NCBI RefSeq assembly: GCF_023721795.1
Contig: NZ_JAMQYE010000001.1
Location: forward strand, 1,116,001 to 1,180,000
From: Zeimonas sediminis
GTDB taxonomy: Bacteria; Pseudomonadota; Gammaproteobacteria; Burkholderiales; Burkholderiaceae_E
Direction: 5' to 3'
DNA: 64,000 bases
A program made the position numbers and the translations under genes. Positions 40,840 to 51,166 of this stretch are shown here, piece by piece. Numbering within the stretch: the first letter of the stretch is position 1; each line of letters begins with the position of its first letter. The notes under the pieces are model-generated. The model searched no databases, was not told where the DNA came from, and saw nothing but the letters and a program-made list of their open reading frames with translations.

Positions 40840-42090
40840 ATGAGCTCGAACCCCGAACCCACTTCCCCGGCGCTCGCCGGCATCCGCATCCTCGACCTCG
40901 GCTCGGTCGTCTTCGGCCCCTACTGCACGCAGATCCTGGCCGACTACGGCGCCGACGTGATCAAGATCGAGTCGCCCGAGGGCGACAGCACCCGCTACAC
41001 CGGCCCGGCGCACGAGCGCGGCCGCTCGGCGATCTTCCTGGGCGTGAACCGCAACAAGCGCAGTGTGGTGCTCGACCTCAAGCGGCCCGAGGCGCGCGAG
41101 GCGCTGCTGGCGCTGGTCGACACGGCCGACGTGTTCATCCACAGCGTGCGGCCGCAGAAGCTCGCGAAGCTGGGGCTGGACGCCGACACGCTGCGCGCGC
41201 GCAACCCGCGGCTGGTCTACGTCGGCCTGCACGGCTTCGGCGACGGCGGCCCCTATTCGGGCCAGCCGGCCTACGACGACATCATCCAGGGCATGAGCGG
41301 CATCGCCGACCTGATGCAGCGGCAGTCGGGCACGCCGGCCTATTTCCCGACGATCGCGGCCGACAAGACCTGCGGCCAGGTGGCGGCGCACGCGGTGCTG
41401 GCGGCGCTGTTCCAGCGCGAGCGCACCGGCCGCGGCCAGGTGGTCGAGGTGCCGATGTTCGAGACGATGGCCTCGTTCGTGCTGGTCGAGCACTTCTTCG
41501 CGCGGCACATCGCGCGCGGCGCGGCGCAAGGCGCGCCGGGCGGCGGCGCCGGACCCGACGCGGCCGTGCCGGAGACCGGCTACCCGCGCGTGCTGGCGCC
41601 CTGGCGCCGCCCGTACCGCACCGCCGACGGCTTCGTCTGCATGATGCCGTACACCAACGCGCACTGGCGGGCCTTCTTCGAGCGCACCGGCAACGCCGGC
41701 CTCGCCGCCGACCCGCGCTTCGTCGACATCGCCGCGCGCACCCGCAACATCGCCGAGCTGTACCGGATCACCGGCGAGATCGTGGCCGCGCGCGACACCG
41801 CGCACTGGCTGGCCTTGTGCGCCGAGCTGGAGATCCCGGCGGCGAAGATGAACCGGCTCGACGACCTGGAGCGCGACCCGCACCTGCAGGCGGTCGGCTT
41901 CTTCGAGGAGCTGGCCGACGAGGCCGGCAACCATTACCGTTTCACCCGCAACCCGGTTCGGCTGTCCGACAGCGAGGTGCCCCCGGCGCTGCCGCCGCGG
42001 CTGGGCGAGCACACCCGCGAGGTGCTGGCCGAGGCCGGCCTGTCGGCGGACGCGATCGACCGGCTGGTCCCGGACCCGAAGGCGGCGTGA
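40840..42090 (+). CDS. CaiB/BaiF-type CoA transferase
   Basis: The 416-residue product shows IRILDLGSVVFGPYCTQILA, YGADVIKIESPEGDSTRYTG and the catalytic Asp in VVLDLKRPEAREAL. The YVGLHGFGDGGPYSGQPAYD block is typical of class III CoA transferases. It heads an operon with MaoC and two acyl-CoA dehydrogenase genes and probably activates a free acid to its CoA ester. Confidence 0.92.
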   Translation: MSSNPEPTSPALAGIRILDLGSVVFGPYCTQILADYGADVIKIESPEGDSTRYTGPAHERGRSAIFLGVNRNKRSVVLDLKRPEAREALLALVDTADVFIHSVRPQKLAKLGLDADTLRARNPRLVYVGLHGFGDGGPYSGQPAYDDIIQGMSGIADLMQRQSGTPAYFPTIAADKTCGQVAAHAVLAALFQRERTGRGQVVEVPMFETMASFVLVEHFFARHIARGAAQGAPGGGAGPDAAVPETGYPRVLAPWRRPYRTADGFVCMMPYTNAHWRAFFERTGNAGLAADPRFVDIAARTRNIAELYRITGEIVAARDTAHWLALCAELEIPAAKMNRLDDLERDPHLQAVGFFEELADEAGNHYRFTRNPVRLSDSEVPPALPPRLGEHTREVLAEAGLSADAIDRLVPDPKAA

Positions 42091-42134
42091 CCCGCAAGCC
42101 GGCACGACACCCGGAACACCAAGGAGACTCACGC

Positions 42135-42614
42135 ATGACCGCCCCCTCTTCCGGCGAGCCCACCATCCTCGGCCACGGCTTCTTCTGGCAGGACATCTCG
42201 GTGGGCCAGAAGTTCCGCACCTTCCGGCGCACGGTGACCGAGACCGACCTGGTCAATTTCATCAGCACCACCGGCATGCTCGAGGCGATCTTCATCGAGG
42301 AAGGCTACGAGCTCGGCGCGATCAAGGGCCGCCCGGTCCCGGCGGCGCTCACCTACTCGCTGATCGAGGGCTTCATCCTGCAGTCGATGATCCAGGGCAC
42401 CGGCCTGGCGATGCTCGAGCTGCACAAGAAGATCCTCGGCCCGGTGGTGGTGGGAGACACGGTCCGCGCCGAGATCGAGGTGACCGCGCTGCGGCCCACC
42501 TCGAAGAACAACCGCGCGATCGTCACCTCGCGCATCGACGTGTACAACCAGCGCGACGAGATGGTGATGACCTACACGGCCACGCGGATGCTCGCGGGCC
42601 GGCCCGGGGCCTGA
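42135..42614 (+). CDS. MaoC-family (hot-dog fold) dehydratase
   Basis: The 159-residue product has the R-specific hydratase-like pattern: DISVGQKFRTFRRTVTETDL, FISTTGMLEAIFIEEGYELG and the later GPVVVGDTVRAEIEVTALRP. The usual D-x4-H catalytic pair of the family is not clear here; the region reads NFISTTGMLEAIF, so a non-hydratase thioesterase-like role is also possible. It starts after AAGGAG. Confidence 0.82.
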   Translation: MTAPSSGEPTILGHGFFWQDISVGQKFRTFRRTVTETDLVNFISTTGMLEAIFIEEGYELGAIKGRPVPAALTYSLIEGFILQSMIQGTGLAMLELHKKILGPVVVGDTVRAEIEVTALRPTSKNNRAIVTSRIDVYNQRDEMVMTYTATRMLAGRPGA

Positions 42615-42653
42615 GCCGCGCCGCCCGCGCCCCCACGCACAGCGACGAAGACC

Positions 42654-43835
42654 ATGACGATCCAGCTCGACTTCATCCCCGCCCGGATCCCCGACGCCGA
42701 CGAGGCGCTGCGCCCGAAGATCCGCGAGTTCATCGCGCAGCGCATCGGCCGCTATCCGGCCGCCAGCCGCGCCCGCACCTGGATGGGCTTCGACGCGCAG
42801 TTCAGCCGCGAGATGGGCGAGAACGGCTGGATCGGCCTGTCGCTGCCCACTCGCTGGGGCGGCCAGGGCCGCGGCGCCTTCGCGCGCTACGTGGTCGTGG
42901 AGGAGCTGCTGGCCGCCGGCGCGCCGGTGTCGGCGCACTGGATCGCCGACCGGCAGAGCGGCCCGATGATCCTGAAGTACGGCAACGACACGCTGCGCGA
43001 GCGCCACCTGCCCGGCATCTGCCGCGGCGAGCAGTTCTTCTGCATCGGCATGAGCGAGCCGAACTCGGGCTCGGACCTGGCCTCGGTGGGCACCCGCGCG
43101 CGCCGCGGCGACGGCGGCTGGATCGTCAACGGCCGCAAGATCTGGACGACCAACGCGCACCGCTCGCACTACATGATCGCGCTGGTGCGCACCAGCGGCG
43201 CGCCCGAGGACCGGCACAAGGGCCTGAGCCAGCTGGTGATCGACGTGAAGGCGCCGGGCATCACGATCCGTCCGATCCGCGACCTGGCCGGTGACGAGCA
43301 CTTCAACGAGGTGTTCTTCGACGACGTGTTCGTGCCCGACGACTCGCTGATCGGCAACGAGGGCGACGGCTGGAAGCAGGTGACCGCCGAGCTCGCGTTC
43401 GAGCGCAGCGGCCCGGAACGGATCCTGTCGTCGATCGTGCTGCTCGACATGCTGGTGAAGCGGATCGCCGGGCGTGCCGCAGGCGCCGGCGGGCCTGCCG
43501 CGCCCGCGCTGGCCGCCGCGCGCCACGACATCGGCCGCGTGGTGGCCACGATGACCGCGCTGCGCAGCATGTCGGTGTCGATCGCCGCGCGGCTCGAGCA
43601 GGGCGAGGAGCCGGTGCTCGAGGCGGCGCTGGTCAAGGAGCTCGGCACCACGCTCGAGCAGGCGATCCCCGACCTCGCGCTGCGCCACCTTTCGGACGCG
43701 GAGGCCACGGGCGCCGCCGGCGACCTGGCGCACGTGCTGTACGACACCACGCTGCTGTCGCAGTCCTTCTCGCTGCGCGGCGGCACCCGCGAGATCCTGC
43801 GCGGCATGATCGCGCGCGGCCTGGGCCTGCGCTGA
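42654..43835 (+). CDS. Acyl-CoA dehydrogenase (1)
   Basis: The 393-residue product is a full-length acyl-CoA dehydrogenase. Motifs include FCIGMSEPNSGSDLASVGTR, IVNGRKIWTTNAHRSHYMIA and the C-terminal TLLSQSFSLRGGTREILRGM. It probably introduces a double bond in the acyl-CoA made by the upstream transferase, with FAD. The paralogue that follows suggests a heteromeric enzyme. Confidence 0.92.
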   Translation: MTIQLDFIPARIPDADEALRPKIREFIAQRIGRYPAASRARTWMGFDAQFSREMGENGWIGLSLPTRWGGQGRGAFARYVVVEELLAAGAPVSAHWIADRQSGPMILKYGNDTLRERHLPGICRGEQFFCIGMSEPNSGSDLASVGTRARRGDGGWIVNGRKIWTTNAHRSHYMIALVRTSGAPEDRHKGLSQLVIDVKAPGITIRPIRDLAGDEHFNEVFFDDVFVPDDSLIGNEGDGWKQVTAELAFERSGPERILSSIVLLDMLVKRIAGRAAGAGGPAAPALAAARHDIGRVVATMTALRSMSVSIAARLEQGEEPVLEAALVKELGTTLEQAIPDLALRHLSDAEATGAAGDLAHVLYDTTLLSQSFSLRGGTREILRGMIARGLGLR

Positions 43836-43849
43836 CCGGAGGAATCACG

Positions 43850-44848
43850 ATGTACGACATGATCGAGGACAGCCTGGGTCGGATGCTGGACGATGCGGCG
43901 CAGGGGGCTGCGCGCGAGCTGGTCCACGCGCTGGACGAAGCCGGCATGCTCGACCTGCTGGTGGCCGCCGACGGCGAGCAGCCGCTGGCCTGGCCCGACG
44001 CGGCGCGGCTCTTCATGCTGCTGGGCGCGAAGGCGCCGGGCGCGCCGGTGGCCGACGCGATCCTGGCGCGGGCGCTGGCGGCGGGGCGGGTCGAGGACCT
44101 GCCGGCGTTCGCGGTGCTGGCCTGCGGGGCCGCGACGGGCCTGTCGCTCGAGGCTTCCGGCCCGCAGGCCCGCGTCACCGGCACGCTCGCCGGCGTGCCC
44201 TGGGGCGAGCAGGCGGATGCCGCGATCGCGGCGATCTCCCCGGAGAAGCTGGTCCTGCTGGCGCGCCCTGCCCCGGCGTCGGTCTCGGCCCGCGCCTTCG
44301 GCGCCGAGCCGCGCGCCGACTGGGCCTTCTCGGGCGCGGCGCCGCTGGCAGTGCTCGACTGCCCTGCCGGGCTGGACGCTGCGCTGCTCGGCTCGGCCGC
44401 GCGCGCCGCGCAGATCGCCGGCGCGATGCGCGCCGCGCGCGAGCTGACCGTGCGCTACGCCAACGACCGGGCGCAGTTCGGCAAGCCGATCGGCCGCCAG
44501 CAGGCGGTGCAGCACCGGATCGCGGTGATGGCCGAGCAGTCGGCGATGGTGGGCGCGGCGGCGATGCTCGCCTGGGCCGGCGACGGCCCGCCTTCGTCGC
44601 TCGAGCGGGTCGCGGTCGCCAAGGGCCTGGCCAGCGAGTACGCCGGCGAGGTGGCGGCGGCCGCGCACGCGGTGCACGGCGCGATCGGCTTCACCGAGGA
44701 GTACGAGCTGCAGCGGCTCACGCGCCGGATGTGGCAGTGGCGCAGCGAGCACGGCGGCGCTGCGGCCTGCTTCGACGCGATCGGCGAGAAGGTGCTGGCC
44801 GAGCCGAAGGGCAGCGTCTGGGACCGGGTGGTCGAGCTCACCCGTTGA
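43850..44848 (+). CDS. Acyl-CoA dehydrogenase family protein (2), diverged partner
   Basis: The 332-residue product is shorter than the first dehydrogenase and its N-terminal half is poorly conserved; the FAD/substrate loops are weak. The C-terminal part is clear: YANDRAQFGKPIGRQQAVQH and VHGAIGFTEEYELQRLTRRM. It starts 14 bases after the first dehydrogenase gene. Such short partners usually form alpha-beta heterotetramers with a full dehydrogenase. Confidence 0.85.
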   Translation: MYDMIEDSLGRMLDDAAQGAARELVHALDEAGMLDLLVAADGEQPLAWPDAARLFMLLGAKAPGAPVADAILARALAAGRVEDLPAFAVLACGAATGLSLEASGPQARVTGTLAGVPWGEQADAAIAAISPEKLVLLARPAPASVSARAFGAEPRADWAFSGAAPLAVLDCPAGLDAALLGSAARAAQIAGAMRAARELTVRYANDRAQFGKPIGRQQAVQHRIAVMAEQSAMVGAAAMLAWAGDGPPSSLERVAVAKGLASEYAGEVAAAAHAVHGAIGFTEEYELQRLTRRMWQWRSEHGGAAACFDAIGEKVLAEPKGSVWDRVVELTR

Positions 44849-44849
44849 G

Positions 44850-44876
44850 GAAACGGCCCCGCTAGCGGGCCGTTTC
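44850..44876. terminator. Strong bidirectional terminator-like hairpin
   Basis: Perfect 10-base arms GAAACGGCCC (44850-44859) and GGGCCGTTTC (44867-44876) surround a seven-base loop. The hairpin lies two bases after the dehydrogenase stop and contains the stop codon of the convergent vapC gene. Confidence 0.8.
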
Positions 44877-45329
44877 GACCGGCACGCCGGCGCGCCCGGC
44901 CGCGCGGATCAGGTCTCGATCCAGCGTGGCAAGCGCCAGGCCGCGTCGCATTGCGAGCTCGAGATAGGCCGCGTCGTAGGCGGTCAGCTCGAACTCGCTC
45001 GACAGTGCGTCGATGGCCCGCATGCCGACCGGCTCGCGGTCGATCAGCAGCGGCAGCGCGAGCGCTCGTTCGAGCAGCGCCGTGCGCGTCGATGCGTCGA
45101 TGCGGCCTCGCCGCTGCGCGCCGGCCAGCACGTTCACGCACTCGAGCGTCCAGAGGGCCGGCACCCAGACCTGCGCGTACACGAGGCGATCGAGGACCGA
45201 CTCGGTGAAAGGCGTGGCCTCGTCCTCGAAGAGCCAGGCGAGCGTCACCGACGCGTCGACCGCGAAGACATGGGCCGAGGAAAGCTCCGCGGCACGAATG
45301 CGCGCCGGGCCTTCCTGGCGGCCGATCAT
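44862..45329 (-). CDS. PIN-domain toxin VapC
   Basis: The 155-residue product has the PIN acidic residues in FAVDASVTLAWLFEDEA, TLECVNVLAGAQ, TAYDAAYLELAMRRG and ATLDRDLIRAAG. It is longer at the N-terminus than most VapC proteins by about 20 residues; a later start is possible. It overlaps the antitoxin gene by four bases (ATGA) and looks intact. The stop lies in the terminator hairpin. Confidence 0.9.
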   Translation of the reverse strand: MIGRQEGPARIRAAELSSAHVFAVDASVTLAWLFEDEATPFTESVLDRLVYAQVWVPALWTLECVNVLAGAQRRGRIDASTRTALLERALALPLLIDREPVGMRAIDALSSEFELTAYDAAYLELAMRRGLALATLDRDLIRAAGRAGVPVETAR

Positions 45330-45571
45330 CGCCGCCCCTCGGCGCGCAACTCCGCGATCGTGGACTCCCCGAGCACGACACCGCGCCTGGCCTCGCGCAA
45401 AGCCTCGATCGCCGCGCGGGCACGGGCCGCATCGCTTCCGGGCTCGGGCGGCAGGAGTCGCGCGACCGGCTTTCCGTGGCGGGTGATGGTGATCGACTCG
45501 CCCCGCGCGACACGATCGATCAACTCGGAGAGACGGTTCTTGGCCTCGAGCACGCCTATCGTCGTGGTCAT
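45326..45571 (-). CDS. Phd/YefM-type antitoxin
   Basis: The 81-residue product starts at the ATG at 45571; the frame is open upstream to 45649. The Phd fold is seen in MTTTIGVLEAKNRLSELIDR and GESITITRHGKPVARLLPP. It pairs with the VapC gene that follows. Mixing a Phd-type antitoxin with a PIN toxin is common. Confidence 0.88.
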   Translation of the reverse strand: MTTTIGVLEAKNRLSELIDRVARGESITITRHGKPVARLLPPEPGSDAARARAAIEALREARRGVVLGESTIAELRAEGRR

Positions 45572-45703
45572 CCGGTTACCCCTGGCATTCGATTGCGCAT
45601 CCGGTCGAGAGCCCCCCTTTCGGGACCCGTCCGGCATGACGTCGGGCACTCCCGATTGTGCCTTTCTGGCTATATTTATGTCCAGAATGTTGCAGGCGCC
45701 GGG

Positions 45704-45829
45704 TCAGTCCGGCCGCAGATCCGTCCGCGCGAAATCGTCCCCGACGAACAGCAGGGGCGCATTCAATACCCGCGCAAGCGCATAGGCGAAGCAGTCCCCG
45801 AAATTCAGGCTCGCCGGGTGGCGACGACG
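45704..45829 (-). pseudogene. C-terminal remnant of a VapC toxin
   Basis: The frame ends with [20 protein letters not shown] and [18 protein letters not shown], a close match to the last third of VapC toxins (LNFGDC with the catalytic Asp, then LLFVGDDF). Upstream in the same frame there is no PIN N-terminus. The rest of the 555-base gap between the Phd gene and the next VapB gene holds nothing else that could be recognised. Confidence 0.75.
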
Positions 45830-46126
45830 ATCCGGCTCAGTCTGTCGACGCCAGTCGCCCATGCCTCGAGCGACATCCGACCGATGCATCGGCCGGATGG
45901 CCAATGGCGATGCGCGCCTCGACGGATCATCATTCGATGCAGGCTCCCAGGACACGGACTCATCCGACGAACCGGTCCTCGCAGGCCTCCCCGACCGACT
46001 CACCACAATGCATGCATTCTGTGTAAACTCTCCCGGAGTCGTATTCCGGCGAGCGCCGAGCCGGCCTTCGCCGATCGCGGCAGCCGCCGGAATGCGCGCC
46101 GACTACCCCGAGCACGAGGCCAGCCC

Positions 46127-46366
46127 ATGCCCTCCCTGCAGATCCGGGACATGCCCGACGACGTCTACCAGGCGCTCGCCTTCCGGGCCGAACGCGCGCG
46201 CCGCAGCCTGGCGCAACAGGCCATCGTCGAGCTTCGGGAGGCGATGGGCATCGCCGGCGGCAGGCAGCGCGTGCTCGACCGGGTGCGCGGGCGCCTCGCA
46301 GGCCGCGGCCCTCGCGATCTGCGACCAGAACCCGAGGCCCTGGTTCGCGCCGACCGCGAGCGCTGA
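46127..46366 (+). CDS. FitA-like ribbon-helix-helix antitoxin (VapB type)
   Basis: The 79-residue product starts MPSLQIRDMPDDVYQALAFR, the ribbon strand and first helix of FitA-type antitoxins, followed by ARRSLAQQAIVELREAM. It would bind DNA through the ribbon and block the PIN toxin encoded four bases downstream. A full FitA ribbon is present here, unlike in the XRE-FitA chimera. Confidence 0.85.
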   Translation: MPSLQIRDMPDDVYQALAFRAERARRSLAQQAIVELREAMGIAGGRQRVLDRVRGRLAGRGPRDLRPEPEALVRADRER

Positions 46367-46370
46367 GCCG

Positions 46371-46769
46371 ATGCGCCTGGTGCTCGACGCCTCGGCGGCG
46401 ATCCATGTGGTGATGGGCACGCCAGAGGCGCCGCGCCTGGTCGAGCGGCTCGAGACGGCAAGCCTGGTGCTTGCGCCCTCGCTGTTCCATGCGGAGGTGG
46501 CCAACGCGCTGTGGAAGTACCTGCCCGCCCGCAAACTGGATCGCAACGAGCTGTTCGAGCGCTACGAGGAGGCGATCGGCCTGCTCGACGCCGTCGAGCC
46601 CGACGCCTCGCTGGCCACCGAGGCGCTCGCCGCCGCCGCGCATCACGCGCACCCGGTCTACGACCTGCTCTACCTGGTCACCGCGCTGCGACACGGCTGC
46701 CGTCTGCTGACCGTGGACAGCCGGCTCGCCGCACTGGCGCGAAAGGTCGATCCGGATCTGCTGGCCTGA
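46371..46769 (+). CDS. PIN-domain toxin (VapC/FitB type)
   Basis: The 132-residue product has PIN acidic residues in MRLVLDASAAIHVVMG (Asp6), LFHAEVANALWKYL (Glu near residue 42), VYDLLYLVTAL and LLTVDSRLAALA. It follows the FitA-like antitoxin gene by four bases and looks complete. Its stop is 27 bases from the end of a convergent ABC ATPase gene. Confidence 0.9.
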   Translation: MRLVLDASAAIHVVMGTPEAPRLVERLETASLVLAPSLFHAEVANALWKYLPARKLDRNELFERYEEAIGLLDAVEPDASLATEALAAAAHHAHPVYDLLYLVTALRHGCRLLTVDSRLAALARKVDPDLLA

Positions 46770-46796
46770 CCCGGCCGCGCGCCGGATCCCGACCGG

Positions 46797-47530
<734 letters not shown>

Positions 47531-47534
<4 letters not shown>

Positions 47535-48754
47535 ATCCGTATCGCCTGCACCGGGTCCATCTTCGCGGCCCGCCGGGCCGGCAGCGCCGCCGAGGCGAGC
47601 CCGACCAGCATCGCCACGCCGCAGGCGCCCAGCATGATCGTGGAGTCGAGCTGCACGGTGAACAGCGCGCTGCCGTCGGCGTTCCGGTACACCTTCGCGA
47701 AGAACAGCAACAGCCCGGCCGACAGCAGCACGCCCAGCAGCGAGCCGATCAGGCCGTAGAGCCCGCCCTGCACCAGGAACACCGCCATGATCCGGCCCGG
47801 GCTCGCGCCCATCGCGCGCAGGATGCCGATCTCGCGCTGCTTCTGCACGACCGACACGACCAGCACGCTGGCGATGCCCACCGCCACGATCACGACCACG
47901 AAGCCGCGGATCAGGCCGTTCGAGATGCTCTGGTTGCGCAGCGCCGACAGCAGCTGCGCGTTGGTGGTCATCCAGCTTTCCACGGTGAGGCCGGTCTGCG
48001 CCTTCAGCCGGGCGGCGATCCGCTCGGCGCCGAAGATGTCGCTGACCGCCAGGTCGATGTTCGAGATGCCGCCGGGCAGGTCGAGCAGGGTCTGGGCGAG
48101 CCTGATCGTGACGAACACCCAGCGCCGGTTCAGGTCGCGGTTGCCGATGTCGAACAGGCCGGTGATCGTGACCAGCTCGTCGCGCCCCTCGGGGGTGAGC
48201 ACCCGGATCCGGTCGCCGACGGAGACGCCGAGGTCCTTGGCCAGCTCGATGCCGATCACGCCGTTGGTGCCCGACACCTCGAAGGCGCCGCGCACCAGGT
48301 ATTCCTCGATCTTGACGATGCGCGCGTAGCGCTCCGGGTCGACCCCGGTCAGCGCGATCGCGCGGCTCGCCTCGCCGCGCAGCGCGAAGCCGGCGCCCGA
48401 CACGACCGGCGACACCGCCACCACCCCGGGCGTGGCGGCCGCGAGCCGCGCCACCGCCTCCCACTGGTCGACCGAGCGCAGCCGCTGCGCGCGCGGCTGC
48501 ACGATCGCCGCGGTGCCGTCGGCCGGCAGCGAGCGCAGCGCCACCTCCTCGGGTGGGCGGATCACGACGTGCGCCTGGCTGCCCAGCGTGCGCTCGATGA
48601 TCGCCTGCTGGAGCTGCGAGATCAGGTGGGTCAGGAACACGATCACCGCCACGCCGGCGGTGACGCCTGCCAGGATCAGGATCGTCTGCGCCCTGCCCTC
48701 GCGCAGGTAGCGCAGCGCCACCAGCCATTCGAAGGGCAGGCGCGGCAGTCGCAT
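47531..48754 (-). CDS. ABC transporter permease, FtsX/LolC-like
   Basis: The 407-residue product has an N-terminal helix, a large periplasmic domain (about residues 45-270) and three C-terminal helices. It shows the coupling segment [20 protein letters not shown], followed by [20 protein letters not shown]. This is the MacB/LolC class, not a transporter with a channel. It lies between the fusion protein and ATPase genes. Confidence 0.9.
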
Positions 48755-48773
48755 GGTCGGGGCCGCCGCTCGC

Positions 48774-50024
48774 TCAGCGCATGCTCGGCAACGCGCCGCC
48801 CAGGCGGGCGCGCGGGCCCGGCAGCCTGACGCGCTCGCCGGCCATCGCGCCCGAGTCGGGCGTGATGACCGGATCGCCCTCGGCCACTCCGCCGACGATC
48901 TCGACGATGCCCACGCCGCGAAGCCCCAGTTCGACCGGCTGCTCGACCGCCCGGCCGTCGCGCATGAGCAGCACCGAGGCCCGGCGCAACGCGCTGGCCG
49001 GGTCGGTGTCGTGGATCGCCCAGGCCGGCAGCGTGAGCACGTTCTCGCGCCGCGCCACGACCATCTCGACCGAGACCGTCATGTCGGGCTTCAGGAAATC
49101 GGGCGGCTCCGGCACCTCGAGCCACACCTCGACCGTGCCGCGCTGCGCGTCGACCGAAGGCGCCACCCAGGTGAGCTTCGCCGGGAACGGGCGGGTCGGG
49201 AAGGCGTCGGCCAGCGCCGAGGCCTGCTGGCCGGCGGCGAGCCAGCGCAGGTTCTTCTCGTCGACCCCCGCCACGATCCGGGTCGCGCCGTCGCGCGCCA
49301 TCGTCAGCAGCGTGCGCCCCACCTGCGCGGTGTCGCCCGGCTCGGCCGCGCGGGTCAGCACGACCCCGTCGGCCGGGGCGGCCAGCACCAGCGTGTCGAG
49401 GCGCGCCTCGGCGCTGGCCAGGTTGGCGCGCGCCTGCGCGATCCGCGCGCGCGCGAGCTCGGCCTCGATGCCGCCTTGGCGAACCCCGTCGGCCTGCGCC
49501 CTGGCCGAGGCCAGCGCGGCGCCGGTCGTGTCGACCTGGCGCTGCGCCTCGTCGACCCGCGACTGCGACACGTAGCCCTGCGCGACCAGCTCGCGGGCCC
49601 GCTCGAGCTCGCGCTGCGCCGCCTCGAGGTTGGCGCGGGCCTGCGCGAGCTGCTGCTCGGCCACCGGCCGCTGCACGCCCTCGAGCTGGCGCTGGCGGCC
49701 CTCGGCCTCGCGCAGCGCCGCCCGGGCCGCCTCGAGCGCGGCCTGCGCCTCGTCGCTGCGCAGCCTGACCAGCGGCTGGCCCGCGCGCACCAGGTCGCCC
49801 TCGCGCACCAGCACCGCGTCGATCCGCGCGGCCGACTGGCTGGAGATCGCGATGCGCGCAGGCGTGTCGACCCGGCCGGTGGCCACGATCGACTGCACCA
49901 CCGGCCCGCGCGAGACCGCCACCACCTCGACCTCGCGGGCGCGCTGGAGCATCCACAGCGCAAGGCCGGACGCCGCCACCAGGACGACGACCCACCAGGG
50001 CCAGCTGCGGCGGAGGAACTTCAA
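48774..50024 (-). CDS. Periplasmic membrane fusion protein (HlyD/MacA-like)
   Basis: The product is about 416 residues with one N-terminal membrane anchor (PWWVVVLVAASGLALWML). A biotinyl-lipoyl-like hairpin carries GRVDTPARIAISSQSAARID, followed by a long coiled coil (about residues 95-210, rich in Ala, Arg, Glu and Gln) and a beta-barrel. No ATG fits; a TTG at 50024 next to the aldo/keto reductase stop is inferred as the start. It is the partner of the MacB-like permease. Confidence 0.82.
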   Translation of the reverse strand: MKFLRRSWPWWVVVLVAASGLALWMLQRAREVEVVAVSRGPVVQSIVATGRVDTPARIAISSQSAARIDAVLVREGDLVRAGQPLVRLRSDEAQAALEAARAALREAEGRQRQLEGVQRPVAEQQLAQARANLEAAQRELERARELVAQGYVSQSRVDEAQRQVDTTGAALASARAQADGVRQGGIEAELARARIAQARANLASAEARLDTLVLAAPADGVVLTRAAEPGDTAQVGRTLLTMARDGATRIVAGVDEKNLRWLAAGQQASALADAFPTRPFPAKLTWVAPSVDAQRGTVEVWLEVPEPPDFLKPDMTVSVEMVVARRENVLTLPAWAIHDTDPASALRRASVLLMRDGRAVEQPVELGLRGVGIVEIVGGVAEGDPVITPDSGAMAGERVRLPGPRARLGGALPSMR

Positions 50025-50026
50025 GG

Positions 50027-51028
50027 TCAGCGCCGCCGCCCGAAGAACGGGTACTGCGGATCGTGATAGCCGTGCGTGGACGCGTGGCCCGGCACGACCA
50101 GGTCGTCGACGATCGCCTCGTCCTCGTCGGTCCAGGCGTAGTCGACCGCGGCGAAGTAGTCGCGGAACTGCGCCAGCGACTTCGGGCCGGCGATCACCGA
50201 GCTGATCGTGCGGTTGGCGAGCAGCCAGGCCACCGAGAACTGCAGCAGCGTGATGCCGCGCGCCTCGGCGTGCGCCTTCAGCTTCTGCGCGATCACCAGC
50301 GACTCCTCGCGCCACTCGGTCTGCATGATCCGCTTGTCGCCGCGCGCCGCGCGGGTGCCCTCGGGGGGCGCGCTGCCGGGCAGGTACTTGCCGGTCAGCA
50401 CGCCACGGGCGATCGGGCTGTACGGCGCCACGCCCAGGCCGAAGTTGTCGCAGGCGGGCAGCACCTCGACCTCGGGCTGGCGGTTCAGCAGATTGTAGTA
50501 GGGCTGGCACACGGCAGGCGCCGGCATGCCCAGGTCGCGCGACATGTGGACCAGGTCGGCGATCTGCCAGCCGCGGAAGTTCGAGACGCCCCAGTAGCGC
50601 ACCTTGCCCGCCCGGATCGCGTCGGCGATCGTGCGCAGCACCTCCTCGTAGTTGGTGCCGGCGAAGTCGCGGTGCAGGTACCAGATGTCGACGTAGTCGG
50701 TCTGCAGCCGCTGCAGGCTCGCGTGCAGTTCCTGCTCCATCCACTTGCGCGAGTAGCGGACCTGGTTCTTGCGGTCGCTCATCGCGTTGCCGACCTTGGT
50801 CGCCAGCACCCAGTCGTCGCGGTCCGCCTTCAGCAGGCGGCCCAGGATGCTCTCGGAGGCGCCGATCGTGTAGACGTCGGCGGTGTCGATGAAGTTCACG
50901 CCGTGCGCGCGGCAGCAGTCGACGATCGCGGCCGACTCTTTCTCGTCGGTCTGGTCGCCGAACATCATCGTGCCGAGGCACAGCTCGGAAACGGTCAGGT
51001 TGGAACTGCCGAGTCTGCGGTATTTCAT
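50027..51028 (-). CDS. Aldo/keto reductase
   Basis: The 333-residue product is a NADPH-dependent TIM-barrel reductase. The catalytic Asp and Tyr are in NFIDTADVYTIGASESILG, the Lys in VLATKVGNAM and the His in DIWYLHRDFAG. The C-terminal SSVIAGPKSLAQFRDYFAA contacts the cofactor. It lies directly upstream of the fusion protein gene; whether the two share a role is unclear. Confidence 0.92.
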   Translation of the reverse strand: MKYRRLGSSNLTVSELCLGTMMFGDQTDEKESAAIVDCCRAHGVNFIDTADVYTIGASESILGRLLKADRDDWVLATKVGNAMSDRKNQVRYSRKWMEQELHASLQRLQTDYVDIWYLHRDFAGTNYEEVLRTIADAIRAGKVRYWGVSNFRGWQIADLVHMSRDLGMPAPAVCQPYYNLLNRQPEVEVLPACDNFGLGVAPYSPIARGVLTGKYLPGSAPPEGTRAARGDKRIMQTEWREESLVIAQKLKAHAEARGITLLQFSVAWLLANRTISSVIAGPKSLAQFRDYFAAVDYAWTDEDEAIVDDLVVPGHASTHGYHDPQYPFFGRRR

Positions 51029-51166
51029 GTCGCGGTTTCCTGGAGACGGGGAAACCGCAACATTAGCCGATCGAGGACCGGCGCGCCGGGCAAGCGTTCC
51101 GGCGCCGCTGGCGCGGCCGGCCCGGTCCGGCGGACCGGGCCGCCGGAACGGGAGCGCGGTGCGCGC

